NCBI GenBank assembly: GCA_030683815.1
Contig: JAUXPJ010000018.1
Location: 141,064-205,063, forward strand
Direction of reading: 5' to 3'
Length of the DNA: 64,000 bases
DNA from: Flavobacteriaceae bacterium
GTDB lineage: Bacteria; Bacteroidota; Bacteroidia; Flavobacteriales; Flavobacteriaceae
Below the pieces are notes generated by a model, which had not been told where the DNA came from, did not search any database, and saw only the letters and a list, made by a program, of their open reading frames with translations. Of this stretch, positions 16,428 through 25,213 are shown piece by piece; within the stretch, counting starts at the first letter, position 1, and each line of letters begins with the position of its first letter. The translations under genes and the position numbers were made by a program.

Positions 16428-18194
16428 ATGGAAAAATTGATTTTAAAATATGGTTTCATCGGATTTTACTTGTTGGTAAGTCAATTTACTTTTGCCCAAT
16501 TAGAATTTACCGCAACAACCAGCAATCATAAAATTGGTTTAAACCAACGATTTAGGTTAGAATTTACCGTAGATAAACAAGGAACCGATAATTTTCGACT
16601 TCCGGATATGAGCGACTTTAGAATTGTTGCAGGTCCAAGTCAATCGGTAAGTCAATCATGGGTAAACGGAAAAACATCTTTTAATCAAACTTTTATTTAC
16701 GTTGTTCAGCCCACAAAAATTGGCAACTTTACCATTCCATCAGCAACGGTTGAATACGAAGGAAAAACCTATAAATCAAATCAGCTTAAAATTACGGTTA
16801 CAGAAAATGTAGAAATTCCGAAAGATCCCAACGACCCAACTTATATGGCTCAACAGGGAATTCATTTGGTGGCTGAGGTTTCAAAAGAAAATACTTATGT
16901 GGGCGAAGCACTTTATGTGGTGTATAAATTGTATGTGAGCGAGAATATCAGTGTAAGCAATTGGGCGGTAACCGAATCGCCTCAGTACAACGGGTTTTGG
17001 AATCAGGATATCGAAATTAAAGGAATGGATGTTCAGATGGGTGAATATAAAGGGGAACGTTATCGATATATTGAATTAAAAAAAGCGATTTTAATTCCGC
17101 AAAAATCCGGCGATTTGGTTATAGAACCGATGAGAATGGATATCACTTTAGGCGTTCCGACCGGAAGGTATAATTTCTTTGGCGAAGCCATTTTTAGGAG
17201 TTTTACCGAATCGTATTCAACAGGAAAAAAACCGATTAAAGTGAAAGCGCTTCCAACAGAAGAAAAACCGGAAAATTTTACCGGAGCTGTGGGCGATTTT
17301 CAATTTAAAGTAACTAAAAATAAAGAAATTTTAAAAGCCAATGAAACGGCTCAAATAATGGTGGAAGTTTCCGGAAAAGGAAATTTTAAATTGTTTGAAA
17401 TTCCGAAAATCACCACACCTGCAGAATTGGAGGTTTATACACCGGAGTATAAAGAAAATTTACAGACTACCTTGAACGGAATTAGCGGCAAAGTGTATTC
17501 GCAATACACCGTTATTCCGCAATTTAAAGGAAAATACAAAATACCCAATTTGTCGTTTTCCTATTTTAATCCATCAGAAAAAAAATACCATACCATCAAT
17601 GTACCCGATATGTTTGTTGAGGTGGTTGAAGGAAAAGAATTACCGGGTTCTGACACCCTTTTTGCACACAAACAACAGGTGCAGGTATCGGGCAATAGTT
17701 TTAGATATATTCAAACAAAAACATCGTTTGAGCCCCTCAAAAAAGAAACTTTTTTCTTGTCGATTTGGTTTTATTTATGGTTGTTGTTGCCTTTAGCGGT
17801 GATTCCTATCGGGATGATTTTAAATCGATATAACGAAAACAGATCCAAAGATTTAGTGGGTAGCAAAAAACGAAAAGCCGACAAGTTGGCGAAAAAATAC
17901 CTATCAACCGCGAAGAAGGAATTGGGTAAAAAAGAATCGTTTTATATCGCGCTAGAAAAAGCGTTGCACAACTTTTTAAAAGCAAAATTAGCGATTGAAA
18001 CGGCCGAAATCAGTCAGGATAAAATCACCGAAATATTGATAGAAAAAGGCGTTGCAAAAGCATCAATCGATGATTTAATGGCTGTTTTAAACGATTGCGA
18101 TTTTGCGCGTTACACGCCATCATCCGATGTAAAAATGAAAGAAGAATTTGACCGAGCTGTTGAAATAATTGCTGTAATTGATAAACAATTGTAA
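16428..18194 (+). CDS. batD: BatD oxygen-tolerance protein
   Basis: 588 aa. Signal peptide (cleavage near FTFAQ), then a long periplasmic region of beta-sandwich repeats characteristic of BatD (about 22-440; LEFTATTSNHKIGLNQRFRL, GTDNFRLPDMSDFRIVAGPS). One membrane helix (about 443-465) precedes a cytoplasmic helical tail (about 480-588) resembling the tail of the gene at 12745. BatD is thought to be the periplasmic scaffold of the Bat complex. A small gap (25 nt) separates it from batC, and 2 nt from batE. Confidence 0.92.
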   Translation: MEKLILKYGFIGFYLLVSQFTFAQLEFTATTSNHKIGLNQRFRLEFTVDKQGTDNFRLPDMSDFRIVAGPSQSVSQSWVNGKTSFNQTFIYVVQPTKIGNFTIPSATVEYEGKTYKSNQLKITVTENVEIPKDPNDPTYMAQQGIHLVAEVSKENTYVGEALYVVYKLYVSENISVSNWAVTESPQYNGFWNQDIEIKGMDVQMGEYKGERYRYIELKKAILIPQKSGDLVIEPMRMDITLGVPTGRYNFFGEAIFRSFTESYSTGKKPIKVKALPTEEKPENFTGAVGDFQFKVTKNKEILKANETAQIMVEVSGKGNFKLFEIPKITTPAELEVYTPEYKENLQTTLNGISGKVYSQYTVIPQFKGKYKIPNLSFSYFNPSEKKYHTINVPDMFVEVVEGKELPGSDTLFAHKQQVQVSGNSFRYIQTKTSFEPLKKETFFLSIWFYLWLLLPLAVIPIGMILNRYNENRSKDLVGSKKRKADKLAKKYLSTAKKELGKKESFYIALEKALHNFLKAKLAIETAEISQDKITEILIEKGVAKASIDDLMAVLNDCDFARYTPSSDVKMKEEFDRAVEIIAVIDKQL

Positions 18195-18196
18195 CC

Positions 18197-18949
18197 ATGA
18201 AGAGATTTTTAATAATTATAGGGATGTTTTTAGGATTGTTTGTTCAGGCGCAATCTAACCAAGTTTTGTTTGAGCAAGCCAATCAACTTTACAAAAATGC
18301 TGATTATAAAAATGCGATTGTCAATTATCAAAAAATTGAAAATAGCGGAATGCATTCAGATGCATTATATTTTAATATGGCCAATTGTTATTACAAACTC
18401 AATGAAGCAGCGCCGGCCATTTATTATTATGAAAAAACACTGAAATTGAATCCGTTACACGATGATGCCAAATACAATTTAATTTTAGCGAACCGCATGA
18501 CGATTGATGTAATCGATGAAATGCCCAAAACCTTGATTCAAAAAATAGAGACCAATTTCTTGCACAAAATAAGTGTTGAAACTTGGGCTATGATCGCTAT
18601 TGTTTTTTCAATTTTAACCGCCCTGCTTTTTTTGATTTATTATTTTTCCTATTCATCCATCTTAAAACGCGTTTTTTTTTCAATCAGTATTACCACTTTT
18701 GGGTTGATGATTATTATGATTTTAATTGCTCTGGAAGGCGTTAATTATGAAAAAAATCATCAGCCGGCCATTATTTTTTCTGAAAAAGCAGTGATTAAAA
18801 ATGCACCCACTTTTAACAGCGAAGATGTTTTTGTTTTACACGAAGGAACCAAAGTGGATGTAATTGATACGGTTGATGATTGGCATAAAATTAAATTAGC
18901 CGATGGTAAAATTGGCTGGGTAAAAAACAGTATTTTAAGGATTATTTAG
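18197..18949 (+). CDS. batE: BatE: TPR plus SH3-domain protein
   Basis: 250 aa. Signal peptide (MKRFLIIIGMFLGLFVQAQS), two to three TPRs (about 25-100), two membrane helices (about 128-150 and 158-178), and a C-terminal bacterial SH3 domain (about 190-250; VIKNAPTFNSEDVFVLHEGT and GKIGWVKNSIL). Last gene of the moxR-bat operon. Confidence 0.92.
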   Translation: MKRFLIIIGMFLGLFVQAQSNQVLFEQANQLYKNADYKNAIVNYQKIENSGMHSDALYFNMANCYYKLNEAAPAIYYYEKTLKLNPLHDDAKYNLILANRMTIDVIDEMPKTLIQKIETNFLHKISVETWAMIAIVFSILTALLFLIYYFSYSSILKRVFFSISITTFGLMIIMILIALEGVNYEKNHQPAIIFSEKAVIKNAPTFNSEDVFVLHEGTKVDVIDTVDDWHKIKLADGKIGWVKNSILRII

Positions 18950-18978
18950 TTGATTATTAAATAGATAAAATACCTTTG
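18950..18978 (+). promoter_or_regulatory. Orphan consensus promoter, no gene downstream on its strand
   Basis: TTG at 18950-18952, 18 nt, TACCTTTG at 18971-18978, an exact Bacteroidota consensus match. It reads toward the 3' end of cvpA (minus strand). A start near 18985 would give a transcript over a hairpin-prone stretch (TGATGAC ... GTCA, about 19071-19099) and then antisense to cvpA. Chance matches of this short motif are expected in AT-rich DNA. Confidence 0.3.
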
Positions 18979-19099
18979 TGGTAGTAATCAACTGTTTGGC
19001 ACATTTCTTTTCCTTTATTTTACTATCGATTTAGTATGAGATTGCGAAAATTTTTTTCAGCGCTTTTAGTTTGATGACTCAGATTTGCAAGCTCGTCAT

Positions 19100-19636
19100 T
19101 TATTGAGTAATTTTTTCTGTGTTTTTATTAGAATCGGTTGTCGTTGTTTCTGTTGATTTTTCAAAAAAACTTGGAAATATAATTCCGGCCATTTCTTTTA
19201 CCGACTCATAAAGCATTGATTCTTGCAGTGTTTCTTCTGATACTATTTCAACTTTACCATTAAATTTTTGAAAGTAAAACAACAAAATACTTGTTATTAA
19301 AGTCATTTTTAGCAAACCAAAAATACCGCCAAACAATTTATTGAGTAAACCCAGCGAGGCCAAATCGGCAATTTTGGTAAAGAATTTCCCCAAAAGCGTA
19401 ATTACAATTACGATGATGATAAACGTTAAAACAAAAGAAGCAATGCTGATGTATTTTTTGTTCCAACTTGCAGCTTCATGAAGGTAATTTCCTGCGAAAT
19501 CAGAGAAATATATAGCGCCATAAATTCCTAAAATCAAGGCTAACAAAGAAGCAACTTCTACAAATAAACCTTTAAAAATTCCGCGAATAAATCCATACAA
19601 AAGAAAAATGAGTAAAATAATATCAAAAGTATTCAT
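19100..19636 (-). CDS. CvpA family membrane protein
   Basis: 178 aa. The N-terminus MNTFDIILLIFLLYGFIRGIF is the CvpA family signature. Four membrane helices lie at about 4-24, 28-48, 63-86 and 100-121. A charged or polar C-terminal tail ends in T- and N-rich residues. CvpA proteins are inner-membrane proteins named for colicin V production and are linked to envelope homeostasis; the exact function is unclear. It is a single gene with no close same-strand partner. Confidence 0.9.
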   Translation of the reverse strand: MNTFDIILLIFLLYGFIRGIFKGLFVEVASLLALILGIYGAIYFSDFAGNYLHEAASWNKKYISIASFVLTFIIIVIVITLLGKFFTKIADLASLGLLNKLFGGIFGLLKMTLITSILLFYFQKFNGKVEIVSEETLQESMLYESVKEMAGIIFPSFFEKSTETTTTDSNKNTEKITQ

Positions 19637-19745
19637 TGTTATAGGTGTTTGAGTAAAGGTAGTTTTTTTATAAGAAATTTAAAAATATGGATATTTTTGG
19701 GATGGAGCGATTAATGGGAAAATGGGAAAACGGTTTGGCTCGCAC

Positions 19746-19840
19746 GATTTAGGCGTAGGACACTGCGATAGCCGTGAGCCAGCTGATGCATAGGCAGAGC
19801 AGGAATTGTTTGCAAAGAAATCAAGCTAAATGTATAAATT
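19746..19840. repeat. Dispersed ~95-bp repeat, copy A
   Basis: Matches 61339-61430 in the same orientation at roughly 80% by eye. Conserved blocks include GGCGTAGGACACTGCGA and CCAGCTGATGCATAGGCA. It lies just past the 3' end of the quinone reductase gene, at the edge of a patch of single-gene insertions. No coding potential is shared between the copies. Confidence 0.8.
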
Positions 19841-19891
19841 AATTTTAATGTTGTTACAAAATACGCGCTGATATCTATAACATATGCAAAT

Positions 19892-20902
19892 TTAAGTCAT
19901 AAATTCATCCATTTTGATAACAATTTTGCCAAATTGTTCACCTCTATCCATCTTATCAAAAGCCGAGTTGATCTCCTGAGCAGAATAAACAGAGTCAATT
20001 ACCGGATGTATTTTTTGAGAAGAAATCAGGTTTATCATTTTCTTAAACTCTTCGTTATTCCCCATAGATGTGCCATGTATAGATAATTGCTTCCAAAAAA
20101 TAGTTTTTGGGTTTAGATTCAAAATATTACCTGCGGTTCTCCCAAATAATACAATTCTACCACCCGGTTTAGCTAATTCAATCAATTCAGTAAACCCTAT
20201 TCCTGCTGCACTATCGATAATTATGTCAAAACCGTTAACTTTATCCAGTAATTCGGCACTCCAATTATCGTCTTTATAATTAACACCTCCTTTGGCTCCA
20301 AAATTCAGGGCTTTTGATATTTTATTTTGATTTCCTGATGTAATATATACTTCTGCTCCGGAAGCAACTGCGAAACTTAGTGCAAATAAGGCGGCTCCAC
20401 CACCAATTCCGGTTATAAGGACTGTATTCTTACTCTCAAATTCTCCTCTTGTAAACAAGGCGCGGTATGCAGTTAGTCCCGCTAATGGCACAGCTGCCGC
20501 TTCTTCGAAAGAAAGGTGTTCTGGTTTGGGATAAACATATTGATGATCTATGCTAATATATTCTGCAAAGGTGCCTTGTTTAGGGAATCCTAATATTTCA
20601 TATTTTTGGCTTTGTACCCTTTCGTCTGATCCCCAGTTTATTGATGGGTTTATGATGACTTCATCCCCTTTTCTTAAATGATTCACTGCTGATCCTACTT
20701 CCTCTATTATCCCTGCTCCATCCGATCCCATTATTATGTTCGAATCGCTCTTTAAGTCCATGTCTTTAAGTGACCAAAGTTCGTGATGATTGAGGGAGGA
20801 AGCTTTCAATCTGATCAAAACATCGGATTTGGATAAAGTTGGTTGACCAACATCCTTAATTTCGAGTTTATAAGTTTTTTGATTTAAAATAATCGCTTTC
20901 AT
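19892..20902 (-). CDS. Zinc-independent MDR / quinone oxidoreductase-like alcohol dehydrogenase
   Basis: 336 aa medium-chain dehydrogenase/reductase. The GroES-like N-terminal domain (about 1-125; GSDGAGIIEEVG near 58) precedes a Rossmann domain (about 140-290) with the dinucleotide loop GIGGGAALFA near 165-174. The Cys cluster that binds structural zinc in alcohol dehydrogenases is absent (SDERVQSQKYEILG in its place), which points to an NADPH:quinone or enone reductase type. The substrate is not predictable. Flanks contain the copy A repeat (3' side) and a TAACGCTGTTGGC-type boundary (5' side), so it may be a recently acquired single gene. Confidence 0.85.
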   Translation of the reverse strand: MKAIILNQKTYKLEIKDVGQPTLSKSDVLIRLKASSLNHHELWSLKDMDLKSDSNIIMGSDGAGIIEEVGSAVNHLRKGDEVIINPSINWGSDERVQSQKYEILGFPKQGTFAEYISIDHQYVYPKPEHLSFEEAAAVPLAGLTAYRALFTRGEFESKNTVLITGIGGGAALFALSFAVASGAEVYITSGNQNKISKALNFGAKGGVNYKDDNWSAELLDKVNGFDIIIDSAAGIGFTELIELAKPGGRIVLFGRTAGNILNLNPKTIFWKQLSIHGTSMGNNEEFKKMINLISSQKIHPVIDSVYSAQEINSAFDKMDRGEQFGKIVIKMDEFMT

Positions 20903-20977
20903 CTAAAATATTTATGGGGGAAGGGTTATGACATCTAACGCTGTTGGCTGCCGCTTTTTTTTCGGTATAAGTTATTG

Positions 20978-21466
20978 TCAAAGGTATTTTTCCATTTTAA
21001 TGTTTGCTCTTTCGTAAAGCCCTTGTTCCAATTCAATTTCTATAAAACCATATTTACGATAAAGATGTATGGCTGATTCCAATTTTGTGTTTGAGTATAA
21101 AACAAGTTTTTGAATTGATTTCTGTTTCGCAACGTTCAAACAATGTTCCAATAATATTGTTCCAATACCCTGTCCTTGTGCATTGTCTGTGACAGCCATT
21201 TTTCCTAATTCAAAAATATTTTCTGTTTTCTTTAATAGGGAGGCCGTTCCTACAATTTGATTATTCATTTTTGCATAAAAAATAAAACCACCTTTTTCAA
21301 TGATTTGCACTTGCGGATTTGAAAGAGAAACAAGATCTCCTTTTTCAATGCGAAAATATTTTTCAAGCCATTCATAGTTGAGTATTCTGACTTGCTCTTG
21401 TAATTCGTCAGAAAAGTCAATTATTTCAATTTCAGGGTTTTCTTTTTGGAATAAATTCATCATCAT
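20978..21466 (-). CDS. GNAT family N-acetyltransferase
   Basis: 162 aa from the ATG at 21466. The open frame extends upstream to 21514, but that extension runs through the end of a different, truncated reading frame and has no GNAT similarity. The acetyl-CoA motif A is visible as MAVTDNAQGQGIGTILLEHC (about 85-104), and motif B as LYRKYGFIEIE near the C-terminus. Motif D/C (IVGTASLLKKTENIFELG) precedes them. The substrate is unknown. It sits in a mosaic of single genes separated by non-coding boundaries. Confidence 0.85.
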   Translation of the reverse strand: MMMNLFQKENPEIEIIDFSDELQEQVRILNYEWLEKYFRIEKGDLVSLSNPQVQIIEKGGFIFYAKMNNQIVGTASLLKKTENIFELGKMAVTDNAQGQGIGTILLEHCLNVAKQKSIQKLVLYSNTKLESAIHLYRKYGFIEIELEQGLYERANIKMEKYL

Positions 21467-21470
21467 TTTA

Positions 21471-21626
21471 TTAGTTAATTTCAATGTATTCTGATTGTAC
21501 TTTGTCGTTGCCATTGGCTGTGCGGTTGGGCAAAATTAAATGTGGTTCAACTGCTCTATAAAATCCTTGATAATTGAACTCAGGCAAATGTTTGCATTCA
21601 ATAGCTTCTATTATCAGTTTTTTCAT
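21471..21626 (-). pseudogene. Truncated N-terminus of a WYL-like protein
   Basis: An ATG two bases after the KTSC stop opens a 51-codon frame starting MKKLIIEAIECKHLPEFNYQ and continuing GFYRAVEPHLI. The pattern of two short beta strands with YxGxxRxVEPH resembles the start of WYL-type or related small-ligand domains that usually continue another 60 or more residues. After VEPHLI the sequence changes abruptly to LPNRTANGNDK at the boundary stretch around 21500-21535 and stops 4 nt before the GNAT ATG. The most likely reading is a gene cut by recombination. The family call is tentative. Confidence 0.5.
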
Positions 21627-21628
21627 TA

Positions 21629-21790
21629 TTACATTTTTTGATACTCACAGTCATTCCGAATATTTGCTGAGAAGTACACACTGCGTGAATCAGCATTCAT
21701 TAATGCATCATAAACATTTTCGGGAATATCAAAATACTGATAAACACCCCGTTTAAATTCTACTTCAAGAATTTCATTATTTTTATACAT
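21629..21790 (-). CDS. KTSC-domain small protein
   Basis: 53 aa (too short for most ORF lists). It reads MYKNNEILEVEFKRGVYQYF, then DIPENVYDALMNADSRSVYF, SANIRNDCEYQKM. The pattern L-x-V-x-F-x-x-G-x-Y-x-Y-x-x-[VI]-P and the A-D-S-x-x-x-Y-F-x-x-x-[IV]-R block are the KTSC domain, named for its conserved K-T-S-C residues (here R and S at the usual T-S-like positions). KTSC proteins are small and found in phages, plasmids and accessory regions, sometimes fused to lysyl-tRNA synthetases or nucleases; function is unknown. Two bases separate it from the truncated WYL-like frame. Confidence 0.8.
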   Translation of the reverse strand: MYKNNEILEVEFKRGVYQYFDIPENVYDALMNADSRSVYFSANIRNDCEYQKM

Positions 21791-21967
21791 ATACTTTTGT
21801 TTTGTGTATACATATTTTAGGACGGGTCATTGTTGCGTCTATAACACCCTTGACGAAACTTGTCAGTGGGAAATGAACTCGCAAAACCTCTGAAACCCAC
21901 GTTACGTATGAGTCGTTGTTATGGTCACATGCTTTATTTTCTGTCTTTTAATTAATTTGTTCCTTCC
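21791..21967. other. Non-coding cassette-like boundary
   Basis: No gene on either strand. Contains mixed-composition sequence (GACGAAACTTGTCAGTGGG, ACCCACGTTACGTATGAG) unlike the A/T-rich intergenic DNA elsewhere. It separates the single-gene patch (19.7-21.8 kb) from the signalling block. Confidence 0.4.
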
Positions 21968-24511
21968 TTATTTATCGAAATACTTTTGTATTAATGTCAG
22001 TAATTCATCTTTTAAAATGGGTTTTGAAATATAATCATTACACCCCGAATCTATTGCTTTTTTCCTTTCATAAGATAGTGCAAAAGCTGTCTGGGCTATA
22101 ATGACAACGTCTTTGTTAAATTTCCGGATTTGACGCGTAACTTCATATCCGTTCAAATCTGGCATTTGAATATCCATCAGAATTAAATCAATGTCGGGGT
22201 TATTGCGGCAAATTTCAACAGCTTCAATACCGGTTCTTGCTTCTATAATTTCTTTACTAAACATTTTGACAGTTATTGAAATTAGCATTTCTGATGTTTT
22301 GTCGTCTTCTACAATTAATATTTTCAGGTTTTCAACCTTATTGCTTGCTTTGTCAGACGGCACATCATTTTCAACAACGATTTTTTCTTCCGGTTCAGTA
22401 TTATATGGAAGTGTAAAATAAAATATTGAGCCTTTTCCTTCTTCGCTGTTTACCCACATTTTTCCGCCAAGCATTTCAACATATGCTTTAGAAATCGATA
22501 AACCCAATCCTGCTCCCTGTCGCGCCATTCTATCGGAAATATCGGCCTGGATAAACCGTTCAAATATGGCTTCCTGTCGGTCTTTGGGAATCCCAATACC
22601 TGTATCTTTCACGAAAAATTCCAGTTCTAAAGCTTTACTGCCCGTTTTTAGGTTATACCCAAATTCTATTGACCCTTCATTGGTATATTTAATGGCATTT
22701 TTAACAAGGTTGGTAAGAATGGCATAGATTTTCTCGCGGTCCGTTTTAATGACGGCTTTTTTCGAAGGCAGGGATTTTTTAAAGAAAAGTTGTATTCCTT
22801 TTTGTTCAACCTCAGGTTTAAAGAAGGTATAAATGTATTCGATTTGCTCATTTATATTCGATTCCTTCAGATTAACTTCCATCAGTCCCGCTTCTATTTT
22901 GGAAATATCAACAATATCATTGATGATATTGAGCATGCGGGCACCGCTTTTCTCTATGATTTTAATATACTTTAGCTGCTTCTCACCTGTAAGATTAGGA
23001 TCTTTCAATAGGTCGGAAAAGCCCAAAATGCCGTTCATTGGAGTCCTTATTTCATGCGACATATTGGCAAGAAATGCAGATTTCAGCCGGTCGCTTTCTT
23101 CAGCTTTTTCTTTGGATTTTTTGAGTTCTTGCTCTATCTGTTTTCGTTTGGTAATATTGCGGGCGATTCCAAGTAATCCAACAACTTTTCCCAATTCAAA
23201 CTGAGGCGCATTTGTAAATTCGCAGACTAAGTACGTTCCGGATTTTGTAAGAATCCTCAGTTCAAAAGAGGGAGGATTCTCTCCTTTCAAGATTTGCTGA
23301 AACGTCTCCGTTGCAAGTTTCAGGTCATCCGGGTGAACAAGAGTTTTAAATGTTTTTCCTATCCATTCGTTGTGCGACCACCCTGTAACAGCCTCAAAGG
23401 CCGGATTGAGCAATGTGATTATGCTATCACCGGCAGCAAGTGTGTAAACGATATCCGGAGCGGTGTTAATAAGATTTTGATAACGATGCTCGTTGGTTTG
23501 CGCTTCAGCTTGGGCAACTGATACTTCGTTTACCAGGTGTTGAGTCAAATCCTTCACTACCCACCAGTAAACAAGGGGCGCACAAAAGATTGTCAGCAAG
23601 GCAGCGTCCACAAGATACTCCCAGATGCCATGTGACATACCGATAAGTGAGATAATGAACATTACCAGAACCTCTGCTACCAAAAAAATGCCCAGGATTC
23701 GGAATAATAAGGTTGAGAGCTTCACGGCATCTCTTGTCTTTTTCTGTTTGGTGATGTCCTGGGCAGTCCCTTCATGGTAAAGCAATGTTCCATCATCGTC
23801 GCAAATGGCGCGCGCGTTCAGCGAGATCCAGATGATACTCCCATCTTTGCGATACATTTGAATCTCAAATCTCTGCACAACGCCACGTTCATCGAGCAAC
23901 TGTTTCAACTCATTATATCTTTCCGGCTGGACATAAAGTTGGTCAATGTCGGTGATAGTGGCTATGAATTCTGACGGCGATTTATAGCCCAGCATGTTCA
24001 CAAATGCGGGGTTCACTGTAATGTAGCGTCCATCAGGCAGAATCTGAAAGATGCCTTCAAGAATATTTGTAAAGATACCGCGATACTTTTCTTCCAATTG
24101 CCTCAATGCTTTTTCAGCTTCCTTCCGCTCTCTTTGCTGTGCTACCTCTTCCAAGGCACGATGGACAGCAAGGGCAAGTCTGCCCAAATCTTTAAACACA
24201 TAATCGGTAGCTCCCTGTTTAAGCAATTCAACTGCATTTTCTTCGCCAATGGTGCCGGAAACAATAATAAAAGGAATATCGGGAGATTTTTTTTGTTTGA
24301 TGTGGAACGCGGCAATTCCGTCAAAGGATGGAAGAGAATAATCGGACAGGATGATATCCGGTTTAAAGCTGTCAAGAGCATTCTCATAAGATTCACGGGT
24401 TTGAACCAGTTCCGAAGTAAACCTGAATCCTGATTTTCTCAACTTGCGTTGAATCAAATCAGCGTCATATTGATTATCTTCAAGGATAAGTATTTTTAAA
24501 TGGTCATTCAT
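21968..24511 (-). CDS. Hybrid histidine kinase: REC-PAS-TM-PAS-HisKA-HATPase-REC
   Basis: 847 aa. Receiver 1 (about 5-120; acidic ILEDNQYDAD, phospho-Asp in DIILSDYSLP, Lys in DYVFKD) precedes PAS 1 (about 140-255) and a hydrophobic block with two helices (about 268-325). PAS 2 (about 340-460) and HisKA follow, with His in NMSHEIRTPMNGILGF near residue 484. The HATPase_c domain (about 590-705) has NLVKNAIKY, DTGIGIP and GAGLGLSI. Receiver 2 (about 728-845) has Asp in LILMDIQMP. It has a cytoplasmic N-terminal receiver and membrane-embedded middle, and is last in the minus-strand signalling operon. G+C is visibly high: 34 of 60 bases are G or C in 24121-24180, against 14 of 60 in 42541-42600. 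Confidence 0.93.
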   Translation of the reverse strand: MNDHLKILILEDNQYDADLIQRKLRKSGFRFTSELVQTRESYENALDSFKPDIILSDYSLPSFDGIAAFHIKQKKSPDIPFIIVSGTIGEENAVELLKQGATDYVFKDLGRLALAVHRALEEVAQQRERKEAEKALRQLEEKYRGIFTNILEGIFQILPDGRYITVNPAFVNMLGYKSPSEFIATITDIDQLYVQPERYNELKQLLDERGVVQRFEIQMYRKDGSIIWISLNARAICDDDGTLLYHEGTAQDITKQKKTRDAVKLSTLLFRILGIFLVAEVLVMFIISLIGMSHGIWEYLVDAALLTIFCAPLVYWWVVKDLTQHLVNEVSVAQAEAQTNEHRYQNLINTAPDIVYTLAAGDSIITLLNPAFEAVTGWSHNEWIGKTFKTLVHPDDLKLATETFQQILKGENPPSFELRILTKSGTYLVCEFTNAPQFELGKVVGLLGIARNITKRKQIEQELKKSKEKAEESDRLKSAFLANMSHEIRTPMNGILGFSDLLKDPNLTGEKQLKYIKIIEKSGARMLNIINDIVDISKIEAGLMEVNLKESNINEQIEYIYTFFKPEVEQKGIQLFFKKSLPSKKAVIKTDREKIYAILTNLVKNAIKYTNEGSIEFGYNLKTGSKALELEFFVKDTGIGIPKDRQEAIFERFIQADISDRMARQGAGLGLSISKAYVEMLGGKMWVNSEEGKGSIFYFTLPYNTEPEEKIVVENDVPSDKASNKVENLKILIVEDDKTSEMLISITVKMFSKEIIEARTGIEAVEICRNNPDIDLILMDIQMPDLNGYEVTRQIRKFNKDVVIIAQTAFALSYERKKAIDSGCNDYISKPILKDELLTLIQKYFDK

Positions 24512-24722
24512 GATTTTAAGGTATTTGGATACACATTGTTAATGAGTATCTGGTCAGCAATTATTAAATCGTACTTATTTTCTTTTAATGCCTTTATAAA
24601 AGCATCCTATTCCAAACTTTTAAATGATTCAAATCAATGTTTTCTTTTTTTTAGAAACCTGAAAGCAAATCGGCATTTGTTCCATAATTCTCTACCTGCA
24701 ATATTTTTGGCATATTGCCCAT
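24508..24722 (-). pseudogene. Decayed single-receiver (REC) gene
   Basis: An ATG overlaps the upstream response-regulator stop (TAATG at 24720-24724). It reads [20 protein letters not shown] before a stop; a receiver starts with the same K-I-L-x-x-E-x-x-x-x-x-A-D-L pattern. Further on, in another frame, comes FESFKSLE-stop-DAFIKALKENKYDLIIADQI, matching the helix 2/strand 3 part of a receiver including the D of the phosphorylation site. That frame ends at a TGA overlapping the hybrid kinase ATG (ATGA at 24508-24511). The flush junctions on both sides suggest a once-functional coupled gene that acquired stops and a frameshift and lost its C-terminal half. Confidence 0.6.
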
Positions 24723-25159
24723 TATCGCGGAGGTTGATTTAAGATCATCCAGTACAATCCCAGTTCTGAAACCGCCTTAACGAACTGTTCAAACTGCACC
24801 GGCTTCACTACATAACTGTTTACTCCCAAACGATAACATTCCTGAATATCGGGGTCTTCTTTGGAGGATGTGAGCACTACGATAGGGATTTTTTTTGTGC
24901 GCTCATCGGATTTTATTTTTTTCAGCACCTCAATGCCATTTACTTTTGGCATTTTTAAATCCAGTAAAATAACTTTGGGAACATTCTCAACTTTGCGGCC
25001 GGAATAATTTCCCTCCGCAAATATGAAATCAATTGCCTCCGCACCATCTTTCAGGTGCGCCAATTTGTTTGCCAGATTATTTTTTCTCAATGCGCGGATG
25101 GTTAATTCCGCATCGTTCATGTTGTCTTCTATCAAAAGAATTTCTATTTCGTGATTCAT
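24722..25159 (-). CDS. Single-domain response regulator, Rcp1 type
   Basis: 145 aa, receiver only. Acidic pair in [11 protein letters not shown] (about 7-17), phosphorylation Asp in [13 protein letters not shown] near 71, Thr/Ser in VVLTSS near 99, Lys in YVVKPV near 121. The insert [16 protein letters not shown] before strand 3 is typical of Rcp1-type regulators that pair with phytochrome-like or PAS hybrid kinases and have no output domain. It lies between two kinases on the same strand, so a phosphorelay shuttle role is likely. Confidence 0.93.
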   Translation of the reverse strand: MNHEIEILLIEDNMNDAELTIRALRKNNLANKLAHLKDGAEAIDFIFAEGNYSGRKVENVPKVILLDLKMPKVNGIEVLKKIKSDERTKKIPIVVLTSSKEDPDIQECYRLGVNSYVVKPVQFEQFVKAVSELGLYWMILNQPPR

Positions 25160-25173
25160 GTTTTTTTGATTTT

Positions 25174-25213
25174 ATTGATTACACAGATTTTTTAAGAATG
25201 ATTACACCGATAA
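25174..25213. repeat. Inverted-repeat flank of GxxExxY, low-coordinate arm
   Basis: ATTGATTACACAGATTTTTT followed by AAGAATGATTACACCGATAA. The outer half matches the minus-strand reading of the arm at 25576-25608. Inside the arm, the unit GATTACAC(A/C)GAT occurs twice in direct orientation. Confidence 0.65.

Noticed and set aside
21574..21756. 60-codon plus-strand frame opposite the KTSC gene
   Set aside because: Shadow of the KTSC reading frame, which has clear domain motifs.
19100..22000. A classical integron
   Set aside because: No integrase gene is in the window, and the boundary sequences do not match canonical GTTRRRY core sites convincingly; only cassette-like boundaries are claimed.
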